Below, piece by piece: positions 25,096 to 38,429 of a stretch of 64,000 bases of DNA. Source of the DNA: Hydractinia symbiolongicarpus (lineage: Eukaryota; Cnidaria; Hydrozoa; Anthoathecata; Hydractiniidae). The stretch covers positions 21,949,001 through 22,013,000 of the forward strand of contig NC_079885.1 of NCBI RefSeq assembly GCF_029227915.1. The letters are read 5' to 3'. Each line of letters opens with the position of its first letter. Positions within the stretch are counted from its first letter, which is position 1. Below the pieces are notes generated by a model that did not search any database, was not told where the DNA came from, and worked only from the letters and a program-made list of their open reading frames with translations. Made by a program: the position numbers and the translations under genes.

Positions 25096-25989
25096 TTTAA
25101 ATTAAGAGGATTGGAAGGAATTCACCTTTAAATGTCTATGCATTGATAAAGTTTGAATGCACATTTCTTAACAGGTTTAAAATTAATGATGACAGAAAAT
25201 GTCACTTAACTTGATGTTAAACGAAATTTTAAACATAGATGGTCTTATTACTAAGGTAAGTTATTGTAGAAAAAAGCTGTCAAGATGTCTTTTGTTCTTT
25301 GGAAGGCCCTTTCCAGACCATCACAAAAATAAAAATATGCTAGCCCCCCTGCCTGGAATTTTCCTAAAAGTCAAATTAGTTTTGTGTAAATTAACCTATA
25401 AGCAATTTTTTGTGACTTATAATGATAAGAGCTAACATGAGGTCCAACAAAATCACTTGTCAAAAATCCCACATATAGAAGGGTAGGTTAAGACTTTTCA
25501 AATAAATTTGTGGTTTTCTGTAGGGTTTCACAAACAACTAAACTTTACAACTTTCACAGACTGGTGCTTTACAACTAAAAGCATGTTTTATTTTATTTTC
25601 TAAAATTGATACAGGCTTTTTTTGAGGCAAAATTTTCACTTATTTTTGAAAAGGAAAGCCTGTGTTTTTGCAGTGAGTATGAGGCATGAATAAAATAATG
25701 CCAATACAATTCGGCTCAATCTTAGCTATTTATCAATAGACACAATAAATGACAAAATAACTGCCAGAATCCAAGCAAACTATTGAAAAATTTAAAGGAA
25801 TACATTAAACCGAAAACCAAAAAAAAGTCAAAGAAAAGTCAACTCAACTTTTCAAGATATTAACTCGTTCAACTGCTATAGCTTATTGAACTAACTTTCA
25901 GTATGTAATATAGTGGAGTATGCAAAAAAACTAAAAAACTCCCTAGGAATACTGCAATGCCACTGTATTTTTCTGTTCTTAGAACTACA

Positions 25990-26733
25990 TAAATAGATAA
26001 GATGAAATTTGGTTTTGTTCCAGGGTGTGGCACTACAGATGCAATATTTTTACTCAGACAGCTTTAGAAAAAGTATTTAGGAAAGAGAAAGAATCTCTAT
26101 TTTGCCTTTGTAGATTTAGAGAAAGCTTTTGATAGAGTGCCACGTAAAGTTATTTGATGGGCTTTGAGAAAATTAGGTGTGGATGAGTGGCTAGCTTTGA
26201 TAGTACAGTCTATGTACAGCAATGCTAGAAGTCGTGTCAGGATTAACGATTCACTTAGTGATGAATTTAGTGTAAATTTTGGTGTACATCAGGATTCTGT
26301 ACTTAGTCCTTTGTTGTTTGTTCTAGTTTTAGAAGCACTGTTGATGGAGTTCAGAACAGGTTGTGCATGGGAGTTATTGTGCGCAGATGATTTGGTTCTC
26401 ATAGCACAGTCGATGGAAGAATTAGTTAAACAGTTTGAGAATTGGAAGAAAGGACTAGAAGAGAAAGGCCTGAGCGTGAACACAGCAAAGTCTAAAGTCA
26501 TGATTAGTAGCATTGCAGCCAAGGGTGGCCTCGTAGTTGGAAAGTGGCCTTGTGGAGTTTGCAGGAAAGGGGTTAGTAGTAACTCAAGAGGCAGACCGAG
26601 AAAGACTTGGCAGGACGTTATAAGAACATACTAACACAGTCTAGATCAGATTGGAAGAGAGTCATTAATATACCCCGTCCAACCCATGCTAGCTAGAAAA
26701 CGGACGTTAAGCCGAGAATGATGAGAATGATGA
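25990..26733 (+). mobile_element. Decayed non-LTR retrotransposon (LINE) fragment, copy 1
   Basis: Translation shows reverse transcriptase blocks with stops and frame breaks: FGFVPGCGTTDAIF, FVDLEKAFDRVPRKV, then an open stretch at 26164-26634 with KLGVDEWLALIVQSMY, the [15 protein letters not shown] block and CADDLVLIAQ, where the catalytic YADD box is altered. A deletion then joins to a C-terminal RGRPRKTWQDVIR. The 3' end (ACCCATGCTAGC, AAACGGACGTTAAGCCGA) runs into ATG/TGA repeats. It is 5'-truncated, internally deleted and dead. Its sequence CACTTAGTGATGAATTTAG is the empty-site reference for the insertion at 56014. Confidence 0.85.
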
Positions 26734-27735
26734 TGACTGAAATTTGCATTTTTTTGTGCCATGTGTGAATCCAATTTTTTAAACTAATAAAATATTGATA
26801 AAGGGAGCATGTGTTTTTGCACTGCTAGAAACAACATTGAATAAATGTTTCCACCACTTATTTAATTGCATATAGCTATACAATTTAATATGGTTATTTG
26901 CAGGTAAATTAAACAATAACTTGGCTGAAAGCATGCTATTTTATAAACTATTTGTTCTATCAACAAAGTTAAGTTTTAAGTTATTCTTTCGATGAAAACA
27001 CAATGCAACCAGCAAATAAAAGAGTTCCGCACTTTGTTGAAAGGTTCTGACTAAAAAACAGAAGTGTTTCGACAAAGAAGAGAAGTGAGCCATAGAGGCC
27101 ATCGTTCGTAAGGGGGACTAACATATTTTGTTGATGGTCCTGTATCACTATTATCACTATTATGACTCTCACTTCTCTTTTTTCGAAAAGAAAAATATAT
27201 AGCTAGCTACCTCTCTTTGTGTCAAATGCTACAACAAATATTGCAACGATAAAATCTGAATTCGCAATAGGTACCACTCTTTCTCCTTCAGCCCTCTCTT
27301 GGAAATTAGGGTTATTCATTTAACTAAGGTTCAGAATTTGCCACTAAGCCAAACAAGAACTGACATCGTGTTGGTTTGTTTATTATTCGGTTAACCATTA
27401 TGCATTCCAGTAAAAAATTCACGAAGCTGACGTATGTTTATGCTTACTAGGCAAAAATAGGCCACTGGATCACAACTTAGTTCCCAAGATGTTGCAAGAA
27501 GAACATCCCATTTCATAGTGTTAAACAAAATGATCCTTGAACCAGGGTCGACAAATTGATTTGGACATCAAATAGTTGGGCTGTCTTAAAAAATATTCAA
27601 AATGACAAAACGGACGTTATTCAAGTAGTTCTAAAACTTTACTTAGCAGATTAGAATGGAGATAATAGCATTTTTAAAGCTATTTGATCTAGCATTTTTG
27701 AAGCTATTCGATAAGTGAGCTCTTATCACATTCTT

Positions 27736-27784
27736 CAACCTCGTCCCCCCAGGGCATCTTGTTTTTTTGACCCTGGGACGGCGA
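27736..27784. repeat. CCCAGGG-family miniature inverted repeat fragment
   Basis: AACCTCGTCCCCCCAGGGC is followed within 30 bases by the partial inverse ACCCTGGGACGG, leaving a very short hairpin. It is probably a deleted relative of the element at 17995. Confidence 0.4.
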
Positions 27785-28611
27785 TAAGTCTAAAAATGAT
27801 TCAAAGGAGGATCTTTTTGAATCGATCTAAAAAACAAAAGGGATATGTTTGAGTTGGAGTTATTTTCCACATACTGCAAAAAATGAATTGATACCAAAAA
27901 AGGTTAAAAGACAGTGTAGTCAAGAAACCCTTATCTAACTGTTTTCATCTTTGTAAAAAATTTTCAAAAATCAAAGTTATCCTCTAAAAAAACAATTTAC
28001 AGCATTTATTTCACTGCTTTCAAAATGTTTTTCAGACTAGTGTTTCGTGACCTCCTCTTGTTTTAACATACATTTGAAGGTATACGCTTTGATGTCGCCG
28101 CACTTTCAAAACTATCTCTTTTTCTATAACTATAAAGACATTTTGACTTTATTATTTAGTAGAGTTATTAATGTTTTTCTATTAACTAATCTAACTAATT
28201 TTTACATGATGTACAAGATTTGCAAAATCTCTCCCCTCCCTTCGGAGTACAATAATTAATACTTTCCCCTTCCACCCACCCCCACAACCAAAACGGTTTT
28301 GCTTCATATGGGGTTGATTTGAATACCTTTTTTGTCTCAAACCTTTTTATCTTAAACAGATTTTTCGATTCCTTGCCCTTTCGAGAGAGGGAGAGACCAC
28401 TGCACGTATCACTTCAACGATCTTATATTTTCCAGACACTATTTTCCAACGTGGTGTACAATATTTTGCACAGATGAAACCACTGATTAGTTTTTTTAAT
28501 AATCTATCGAGCACCTCTTTTGTTTTCTGTGTATTTAAGCATGACCAAAATAAAGCATGAACTGTTTATATTGTTCTTATACATTAATGCACACATATTG
28601 GATACCAGCAA

Positions 28612-28730
28612 GCTTGATCCCAGGGCTGTTTGTCTCTTTTTTATCTCGTTTTTATACAAGGACGGCAAGGCGAAATTTATTTCTCGCGGCCTTCTGATAG
28701 CAAAAAGATAAAAAAAGTCCTGGTGTTGAT
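28612..28730. repeat. CCCAGGG-family fragment
   Basis: The left end GCTTGATCCCAGGGCTGTTT matches the family. The right end AAAGTCCTGGTGTTGA is a degraded inverse. No protein is encoded. Confidence 0.35.
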
Positions 28731-29125
28731 ATATCAGTTCATAAAATTAATTGTACAATATACCATGCAATGTACTGTAGCAGTTGAAACTACCCTAGAA
28801 GAATATACTAAGAAAAAAAACAAAATCAAAATTCCAGTTCCTTTTACGATCTTGTTTTCTCAAATATCTAGAGGCAGGGCAATAAAATTGATAACGTTAA
28901 AACAAAAATTTATCTGGATTTTTTCTTGCAGTAGAGCACAGACTCTTTGCCACGAGATAGTAGTCGAAGATATGGTGGACACGTTCTAACTTAGTTTAAT
29001 TTGGACTGGGTACAAAGTTGTCGCTGTTTTGTCTCAAGGAGAAAGCAAATACGCCGATTGTCAAAAGCCTGCTAAGTCAACAAGCGTACACAAAGAATGT
29101 TTTTATACGTTCACTTTGTGAAAAA

Positions 29126-32100
29126 ATGATGAGCCTGCGAAGATTGGTACATGACGTATTTTTACAAACGAAACACACAAAACAAAAATGGTTCTCCAGT
29201 GTTTCGAGTGTATCCACTTTGGTTGGCGATGCGCAAATCCAAGAGTATAATGACAATGGCGCTATATGCATTCGCGGAGCATTCGATGAAAAGTGGTTAA
29301 AATTAATCGAAAAAGGATTGGAGAAAAATCTACGAACTCCAAGTAAATACAATGATTGGCTGACTGATGACAATGGAAAAGGCTTATTTTTCAATGATTA
29401 TTACAACTACACAAAAATTCCAGAATATTTAGAATATGTGCTGTGTTCCCCAGCTGCTGAAATTGCAGGACGTTTGATGCAATCCAAGGTATATATAGTT
29501 CTTCTCCCCGGCTCTTTATTTTAAAATTGTGCATATCCGTGAAGGTAGATCGAGGTCTGTACATTGTTCTGTCCAACTGAAAGTTTTTTAAAAAATCTTA
29601 ATCGACAAAAAAAGGTTTAGAAAGATAAATTAAGTTAATCAATAAACTTTCAACAAGCTTTAATAACTGTCTTCGACGGGTTTTTTATTTCTTACGATTC
29701 TAGTTGTTTCAGTACTAATGCTCATATAACAATTTATAAATAGAAACACAAAATGGTTTTTGTAAAAATTCAAATTTAACAAACGTTATATTTACACTGC
29801 TTAATAACTGAAAAAGCATGCTATATATTGCACTTGTGGTAGACGCTTATTCTTTTATACTACCACCCTGGTTAAATTTTGATATTCTTATAAAAAAATG
29901 TCTTGACCCTGATAACAGAGCTATATAAGAGTTATATAAAGTAAAAGCTCATGTCCTGTACTGACAAGATACTTAAACTTAAACTTATGATAACAAAATT
30001 GAGTTTTCACTCGATGTTACATAATTATTATAATAAGTAAATACGTTCTTATAACATAAAACATAAAAAAACATAGACATTATACGTGGAAAAATAACAA
30101 ACACAGAACCAGGTATCGATTTACCAGCACACATTACACATACACATTATGTTACAGTCACGTTTGGCAATTTTCTGTCCGGCAGTTCCTCTATGTAATA
30201 GAAAGCAGTCTAAAACTAAGTTGTTGCTACTGTTCTAGCCAATGAGTGTTGCTGATAAAACATGCAAATAAACTTACTTCCCCCACGTGAGGTAAAAGGT
30301 AAAACGCCCTGGAAACGAATTCGATCCTTGTTTCCTTTGTCTCACAAACCCCATATGAACGTAGTTAACAACAATGTTTCCATGGCCATGGCATCTTCTT
30401 CATTAAGACGCTGTCTTACTGTCAGAAAAGGTTCAAAACGCCCTGGGGGACGAAGTTGACATTTCTTTTTGTTCGCAAAATCTTATACTGTCAATCTCGA
30501 AGTTTATAATGCCTTGTTTAACCATAACGTGTTAATAGGCTGTATACAAGATAAATTGCCAGTACAGAGTCTTTTTTTTAGAAAAGCATATTCTTTTATG
30601 AACACATGTTTTATAAAGAAGCTGCTTCTACCAAAGAAACACCGTGGCATCATGATCAGGCGTATTATCCTATCGATGGAAACCAGGTGTGTCAAAGCAA
30701 AGTAGATTATTGTGTATAATTTAATCAAATAGTTTGTACTTAAAAAGCCGCAGTTCCACTCTACAGTGGCAACACATCCCAATCAAATCATCACATTGAA
30801 TGAAACTTTTTTTACTCACTTCTAAAATGTTTTTACACACAAATCGATAGTTCTTCTTAGTTGCGCTTTCTTTTGTCCAATAGTTAGTGTCCAACTATCT
30901 ATGCAAAACATTACGACCTGTAAATGTATTTTTACATTTATACTTTGCAAACTAATTAAGTGCCGCCCTCCAAATATCGCCGTCCTCCCATTAGAGCCAC
31001 TCCTGTGAACGTAAAAACATACAAGTAATACAAGAAAAAATATTTGCACATCGAGATTTTCGTCCTAATTTTCTGGATGGCTACAAAAAAGCATTCGTCG
31101 GATATACATTACCAAAAAGTTTTTAAATCATTGGCCTTGCGAAAAAGGTCTGAGGACGAGCTTGTGGTCAATGTTATGTCTAACGTCTAAAGGTTTTTTC
31201 ACTTGCGCGAGAGCAAAAATATTTCTGTCATCATTAAGCCCTTCCACATTAAAGAGGATACTAAACGCCCACTTGTCACGCCCACAAAAGTCATCCGAGG
31301 AGGGTAAAAAATAATAATCGGGATATCGGATAATTGGGATCAAAAGATTTAATTATAAGAAAATGTCCTCTTTCTTCCTTTAGAATTGTTCAGTATGGAT
31401 GCCTACAACAAAAATACAAAAAGAATCCAGCTTAAAATTCATTCAAGGTTCACACAAATTGAAAAAGTATTTTATCCCTCGTCTTTTTGCAAGCAATCAA
31501 AACTACGAGATGAGATCACCAAACTCGTCGCCACAGGGAGTCCCAAGTAATTTTGAGAAAGAGGCTGTCACAGACACTGCCTACAGAGAGTGTGACATTG
31601 AAGAAATCATTCAAAATATCCAGGATTATAAAATACTTCAATGGGAGCTGGAGGTATGTAATTTCTGTCAATTGCCGAAAAGTCTAGAAAAGAAGTTAAA
31701 TTTTTTATTTATTTATTTATTTATTTATGCGCTTTTTGAAATCAACTTTTCTCAAGGAGGTCTAGAAAAGAGAATTATTTCTACGTGTTTTACAGTTTCC
31801 ATTGTGTTACAGTTTTCAATCGGCTTAGTCTACTCAAATGAACGCGTTAAGTTCTACTTTGTCCAAAATGGATACCAGACCGCTAATTTGTACAAAAGAT
31901 GCACGAAAAAGTGGCACCCAAAATTTATATGACCGGCAAAAATCTGATACACAAGGGGCAAACCCGTGGGGGTGGGGGACTACTATCTCATTAAGTTAAA
32001 TTAAATAGTTGTATCCGAAGTGTTTCTAACACAAATTGACATTCAAGAAAATGTGAATCCCCTTTCACTTCCCTTTCTTTAGAATTAAAAAATAATACAC

Positions 32101-32354
32101 GATTGCATATCCAACCTTTAATTTAGCCTGGAGATTGCATTGTATTTAATATGAAGACCATACACGGAACAGAAAAATCCTTCAACCCTGATAAACGTAT
32201 TGTCATGGCAACAAGATGGTTAGGTGACGACGCGATATACACTCGACGACGTTGGCCAACTTCTCCGTCTGAAACGCTTTTACCAAAAAGTTTGAAAGTT
32301 GGTTGTAGGTTAGCTGAGAGTAAAGAATTTCTTGTTCCATGGAAGAGAGAATGA
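29126..32354 (+). CDS. Phytanoyl-CoA dioxygenase (PhyH) family protein, 4 exons
   Basis: Members of this family are Fe(II)/2-oxoglutarate oxygenases that hydroxylate acyl-CoA or related substrates. Exons 29126-29488, 30582-30686, 31384-31653 and 32127-32354 join in phase to 321 residues. Iron ligands are visible as the HxD pair in TPWHHDQAYYP (His144, Asp146) and the distal histidine in MKTIHGTEKS (His259). A 2-oxoglutarate-binding arginine (Arg270 or Arg276) follows. Other family blocks include SPAAEIAGRLM, FYEHMFYKE and KFIQGSHK. The start is the first in-frame ATG pair at 29126; the open frame extends further upstream without ATG. The order of blocks resembles bacterial PhyH-like proteins more than human PHYH or PHYHD1, so the exact substrate is unknown. 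There is no C-terminal SKL-type peroxisomal signal. Confidence 0.88.
31700..31731. repeat. TTTA microsatellite in a PhyH-like gene intron
   Basis: A run of TTTA units directly follows the exon ending at 31653 by about 50 bases. It is simple-sequence DNA. Confidence 0.85.
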
Positions 32355-33307
32355 ATTGATGAGTGGTTATCTTGAATTATTTAACGCTTACTTTTTCCGA
32401 GACTAAATATTCTGACAAAAATCAAACAAAGTAACCTGGAGCGTGATTTTCCCATTTCCGAACTTTCCAACCTCTTCCCAGCCCTTCTTACGTTTTTTTT
32501 ACCTCTATAAAGAAGACCTATAAAAATGGGTAGAGACGAGGCCGGGGGATTTCTTACCTTGTTTGTACAAATAGTGAGGTTTGTCTTCACGGTACTATAA
32601 GTCGGATGACTGCATTTCCGAGTCATTCTTAAGGGTAACCTCGATTCCAGGGCTTTTTGGGCATGAGGATGAGAATAAAAATAAAACGGTACTGGGACAA
32701 TGGTTGGTAACGTGAATATTCAAATTGTTTTGTTTGATTCACACGAAAGGAACCTTTATATCATAAGATCACAGTTATAGCGCATACTTACCACGTGAGA
32801 GAGAGGCCTTACTGTAGTAAAATAAAAGTTAACTATTTCCATACATTTTTTGTCTATTCCAACCACCTGAGCAGCTAGCCATTCTGTATCACACGAAACT
32901 TGTTAGTTGTTCGAAAGTCTCGTAATATTCTTATTTGTGTAATAAAAAGTTACTTAGGAATTTCTCCATGTTAAGAATAACATAAACTATGGCTTTCCAT
33001 CTCGAACAGACATTCTAAAGATGGTACCATAGCTGCAGCGGAGAGGGGAACTTAGAAAGTGTAAAACAAACGGAGGAAATACAATTACTACTTAAACGTC
33101 TGCTATAAAATACATCGTAAGAACAAAAAAATAATAATTCTGTTCATCAAATATTAAATTTCAAATATATATCAACATATTCAAAAATGTTTTTTCAACA
33201 GTATGTCTATTTTGTACAATACAAAAATTGTCCTCCGTAACAACAACAAACTCCGCAAACAGCTTTTTTTCGCCTCCATCATCATATCGTTTTTGTTCAT
33301 GTTACAT
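32355..33307. other. Convergent intergenic gap between the PhyH-like gene and CNOT1
   Basis: The 3' ends of the two genes face each other here. AATAAA-containing sequence at 32674-32679 could serve the PhyH-like gene. A CCAGGGC-family remnant occurs near 32640. I see no exon or RNA gene. Confidence 0.5.
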
Positions 33308-36300
33308 TTAATCTCCTGATTCACTTCCATTCCCTGAAGAGGGTTGTTTTTGTTGCATACAACTTCGAGCGACAGATTCGAACAACCTACACAATTACAT
33401 AAAAATTCAAAATAGGTGACACGTAAACCGCAAAAGTTCAGAAAAACAGGTTGTTAATCTTACAATACCTATTTACCAGAAAAGACTGGGACAAATTTAA
33501 GAACCTGCTTGAAATAAGGAAGCCAAATATTCACAGCTCTGCTAAATCCCATGCAATTTGCAAGGTTGTTTGCCAGACTTTTACAGCATTCAAACTTTTA
33601 TAGATCAGCCTATCCAGTCTGCTAGGTCGTGCACCAGTCTTCACACACACAAATAACATACTTCGCTGGTTGTAATAATATAGTTGTAATAATATAGTTT
33701 AAGCACTTACTTTTCGATCTCTGGAGCACAGTGAACAAAGTCATGATTCCAAAACTTGTAGTTGTGATTCTTGATCAGTTCAATAAACGTGATCAAAAGT
33801 CCCCATGGGTGTGGTCGGTTGACAATTAAACGTTCCAACAATACTCTATAAAAGACGAAAAAAAGTTTTCTTAAACTTGTAAACAAGAAAACAAAAATTA
33901 CAACTCTTTTCCAAACGCAAAACATGGCATCACCATTATCAGTTTTTAGCCTCAACCCTACGTTCATTACCGAGAATTGGTTTTCTTTTTTTGCATACAA
34001 GATGCTAGTCACGTCCATCAAGAATGTCTGCCACTATTTTTTAAACACTTGCATTGAAAAGAACGATCAGAATTTTGCCTTTCCCCTACATTTTTCTAAT
34101 TTTTCTCCGTAATGCTAGGTTTTTCAGCACATAACACAAATAAAAGGCATAGAGGAGAACATAGTATATCATTTATACTGATGGGTAGGGAATTACTTCA
34201 AGACGTTGCAAACAAAACGAGTTACTACGGGGCAATGCATTATAACTAGACATAACAATTTGTAGAAACACATTTTAGAGCTTCTAGGTTTTTTATCTAG
34301 AGAATGATCAATTTGAAGGTCACTTTTAATTTCATAATACAAAGCCAGCCTGTTCTGCGTGTTTACCTTGTTATTTGTTCTTGTATAGCTTCCGAGTTGG
34401 CTTCTGCAAACAAATACAACAACGTGCAACTGAAATAGTGCGTGTGACTGTTCGGATAGCGCAGTTGATTGGCTATGGCGTTTAGGTACAAGTAACGACC
34501 TATGGAAGAAAGAGAAAATTGAGAAGATAAAATTAAAATAAAATGATAGAGACAGTTGTGGTCAGTATTTAAAGACGTTAATACAGGTATTAAAAACATC
34601 AGAGGTCCAGTACTTTACCAGCTCGTGCTTATCCTATAACACTAAATTACAGGGAAGACGAGAAAAAAACACTGACGGAAAATGTTAAGCATCAAACAGA
34701 ACTATTTTGAATAGCGTAACATTAGAAATTGAAACCTTGTTGTCATCCGAATTCGTAAGCTATACCTTCGGTGTCTAAATCCACAGCTAAATTTTGAAAT
34801 ATATCCATATGTGAAGAGTGGGTAATGGTAGATATTGACGGAGCTCCACTTTTGCTTTGAATGTAAGCGATCGCTTGCGTACCAACGTACAATACCAATG
34901 CATTCATTAGCGGTACATTGTACCTAGTTCCAGGTTCATTCACCGTCTAAATGTGAGAATGTTATTAGGGGTCGTCATAAAAACAAACTTAAAATAACTC
35001 TTGCATTATCAACAAAGAAGGCTCAAAACACATTAAATTTGAAATAGTGTACTGGGGTTTTGCAGTGATTGCTTCTAAATTCTTACATAGGCAAAATGAC
35101 TTTCCCGACCCACCACCCTATTACCTATCTTCAAAAAAATCTAAGTGTTTTTATGTAAATACGTTTTTTATTTATCAAATATCGAAGAGTTGGCAACTAG
35201 AACATATTTTTACGCGTTACCAGGCCTCCATATTTACACTTCAAAACATACAAAACCAACGTCTGAAACATCAAGACAACAAAACGGTTACCTGGAGATG
35301 ACTTCTTAGTTCAGACAAGAATGTAACTGGAGCTCGGGTTTTCAAGTACGAATCTAAATCTCGCTTGAACGTTGCTGGCTGGATTGCTTGACCAAAGTTA
35401 GTTAAAATTCGCGGTGGATGCGCAATGTCATTCAAAAGATCAACCTGAAGAAAATAGCGCAAGAATATCAAAACAGAACACACTGCAAAACCTGACTAAA
35501 ATATATTAGGAAAAGAAAGTAATTGGTTCGCATTCGGCTCCCTTTATTGACAAGCAATCAAAAGGTCTCCACCAGAGCTTTTGTAAGTAAAATTTGGATT
35601 CAAATCTAAGAAATTTCAAAATGCAAACTTTGGTAAAGCTACACAGATTAAGAACGACTTCTTCGCAACTCAGCATTGTCAAACAAACAAACAAAAGCAA
35701 ACAAACAAGCAAATCACACAGATTTATCCTACCTTCAGATTTGGTGTAAATGGATCGGGCAATCTCATATTTCTTGGGAAGGCGCTCAATATTAGATTTC
35801 GCATTTGTATGCAGTTGGGCGGTATCACATCACAAAAACTGAAGTGATAATCGCATAAGAACTCTGGGAAGTCGTGGAGCAGCACAAGCAAAACACGAAG
35901 AGTGCCCTATAATAGAAAGTGTGATTAAATCTTGAAGGTTAATTTTGTTCAGCCTAATATTGTTCACGAATGGGATTGAACTATTGTAATATTGTACTGA
36001 AAACCTTTATCGTATATACACGTGTGTTTGAGGTTTGGCTCAATTAATTTTGAATCATGTTTAATTATATTTGAATAAGTTAATTAGCATGACATTATCG
36101 AGCGTAACGTTTAAAAGCAAATCATTTCTGTTATAACTCGGTAGCTAAAACATCAAAAACGATGACGAAACATTAGGCCAATGAATTAGGTTTACAGTCT
36201 AAATATGTCATCGATTTTTTATACTGATGGAATCTAATTCTTTCTACATAACCTTCAGAGTACCCAGACTTCACCACAGTTAAATTTATAAATTCCAACG

Positions 36301-38429
36301 ATATTTTTGACAGGAGCGGTAGAGTATATAAAACTTAAATATGACGCATTTTTGTTGTTTTATCTGCATCATGTTGAAATTGTTGGGTGTGAAATTTAAG
36401 GTTTGGCTCAATTAATTTTGAATCGTGACTTTTTAAAGAAGTCTGGGTACTCTACAGGTTAAGGCATGCAGCACAGCATAAAGAAAACAAAACCGTCAAG
36501 TGACTTAAACGTTATCACACATGCATTTTAGTCATTGTTTGCGCTTTCTTAACTCGCTTACGACTATTTATTTACGACAGGAGAAATTCAATTAACGATT
36601 TATTTACGGCAGAAACCTGGAGGATATTAAATAACGATTTATTAATGACAAAAGCTTTGGATAGTTCAAGTTGCGATAAAAGTTCACAACAAAAGCTGTA
36701 ATAATCACCTTGTATAGAAGATAAGTCTGCTTTGCCAGTTCCACATTGCGTAAAAACGGAGCGAGAAATTGAAACAAATCAATCAATAACTGGTGATATA
36801 AAACCCAGCCCTAAAACAAGAAGAGACAAAACAGAATAGTCATATCATTTTGATCATATCCATATCCCATGAATCCCACAAAAAACGTATATTTAGTCAT
36901 CTTAACCTTTTTCACATCCGCAGTATAAGCGATTCTCCTTTCTAACAATTACTTTATAATATCAAAACTTTGCGAACTAAACAACCTATATTTTATCTTT
37001 GCTAGATGAATTCTTATTTCTCAGGCTAAACTAAAAAAAAAAGCAAAGAAGAACTCCAACCACTCACCTTTTGTTGGGGCGAATTTAACAGCAACTTCGA
37101 CATCAATGTTCTATGTGCGATCAGCTCCAACCACGCGTACGCAAAACCGGGCGCTCTAAACGGCCGCAAGTCGTGGAAAACATTAGCAAAACACGACAAA
37201 ATCTGGAAATTAATAGCTTCTAATACAGGCTCTGGTGCGTTGAGTTCAAGTAGCAGCATCACGAACATTCGGTGGTATGCAAGCTGATGGAATTCGTGTT
37301 GACGATATTCGTGATCTTTCACAATGACGGAGCCGATAATTCCAAGTACCTAAAAATAAATAAAAGGGTTAAAATAAAAGTAGTAGAACACATTAGTAGT
37401 TGCTGCAAAAAAGGATAGAAAATTTGATTGAAGTCTGTTATTCAGAATTTATTCAGACGAAAAGAAAACACGGAACACAAGAGCACCAGCATTTTCTTGA
37501 CCAAAAGAGAAATTTTCAGTGCATGGGACTAAATGCAGAGGGAAAAAAGGGTTTATGCCCTTCCTGTTATAAACGGATGAGAAACCTCTGGCACCCTGGC
37601 CCTTTAATTCTTTTAATATTTGCGTCCCAGATTTTCAAGAACCCGTCTAAATTTGGTTAAGACATTTGAAAAAAATTTTTTTGTAATTTTTTTTTTGCAC
37701 AATGTAATGTAGTAATTGCAAATAAATTATCTCTTAAGTGGTTTAAAACTATGTCCTATTTTGTGCCTTATAATATTCGCGCGCGAGCGTCCGGATGAAG
37801 ACTTAAAGGGTGCTAAAATTAAGGGAATAGAGGTATTAGAGCAGAACATCAGTTTTCAAGACAGAGAAATCTACCAAGCGTAAATACACGTACCCTATTA
37901 AGGAGATTAATCTTGGTGACACTATTTGTGTTATCTCCAGAATGCTTCACCAATAAAGCGATTAGGCGGCAGTATGCGTCAATTGTTGGGAAACATTTTG
38001 TTCTCGCCATTGTTGGGCTTTGCGCCTGAAAGATGCAAAGTAGATGCTTGCTATCTGACATGGTAATAATCAATATAATTTGAAATATTAAGATAAGACT
38101 AAACAACAACCAAGCTACAGCAAAAATATTTACAGATACTAGAAGCTAACACATATGTAACTTTTAAGTAAATTTCAAAACGCCTTCGACACAAAGACGC
38201 ACTAAAAACAAATCAATCAAACTCTTCTTACATAATCTTGCAATGCTCTGTACGTGATATCCACACATATCTCTGTGCAATACTTGAAGAACCGGGTAAT
38301 GAGGTCGTCTGTTTTCAGGATACCATACTGATGAAGCTGTGGAACAAAAGCCTGAAAAGCTTTTTCGCTGTACCTTCCAGCACTTTGGTGATGGTATAGC
38401 CTTACCCATTCACGTAAAAGATATTCAAC
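33308..38429 (-). CDS. CNOT1: CNOT1 C-terminal superfamily homology domain (exons 33308-38429)
   Basis: This block encodes the Not1 C-terminal domain, which in studied animals binds the CNOT2-CNOT3 module. It is the best-conserved part of the gene. Blocks seen include [110 protein letters not shown] and [17 protein letters not shown]. The protein then ends in a short divergent tail ([13 protein letters not shown]) after APEIEKLFESVA. Confidence 0.95.

Larger units (their letters stand above)
22298..29125. other. Gene-poor intergenic region rich in transposon relics
   Basis: No host coding exon could be supported between HADH and the PhyH-like gene. The stretch contains two CGCGAAAA-ended elements (23137-23537, 23786-24092), a tRNA-derived SINE (24785-25095), a decayed LINE piece (25990-26733) and two CCCAGGG-family fragments (27736-27784, 28612-28730). 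The remainder is AT-rich DNA in which I see nothing definite. Confidence 0.6.
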
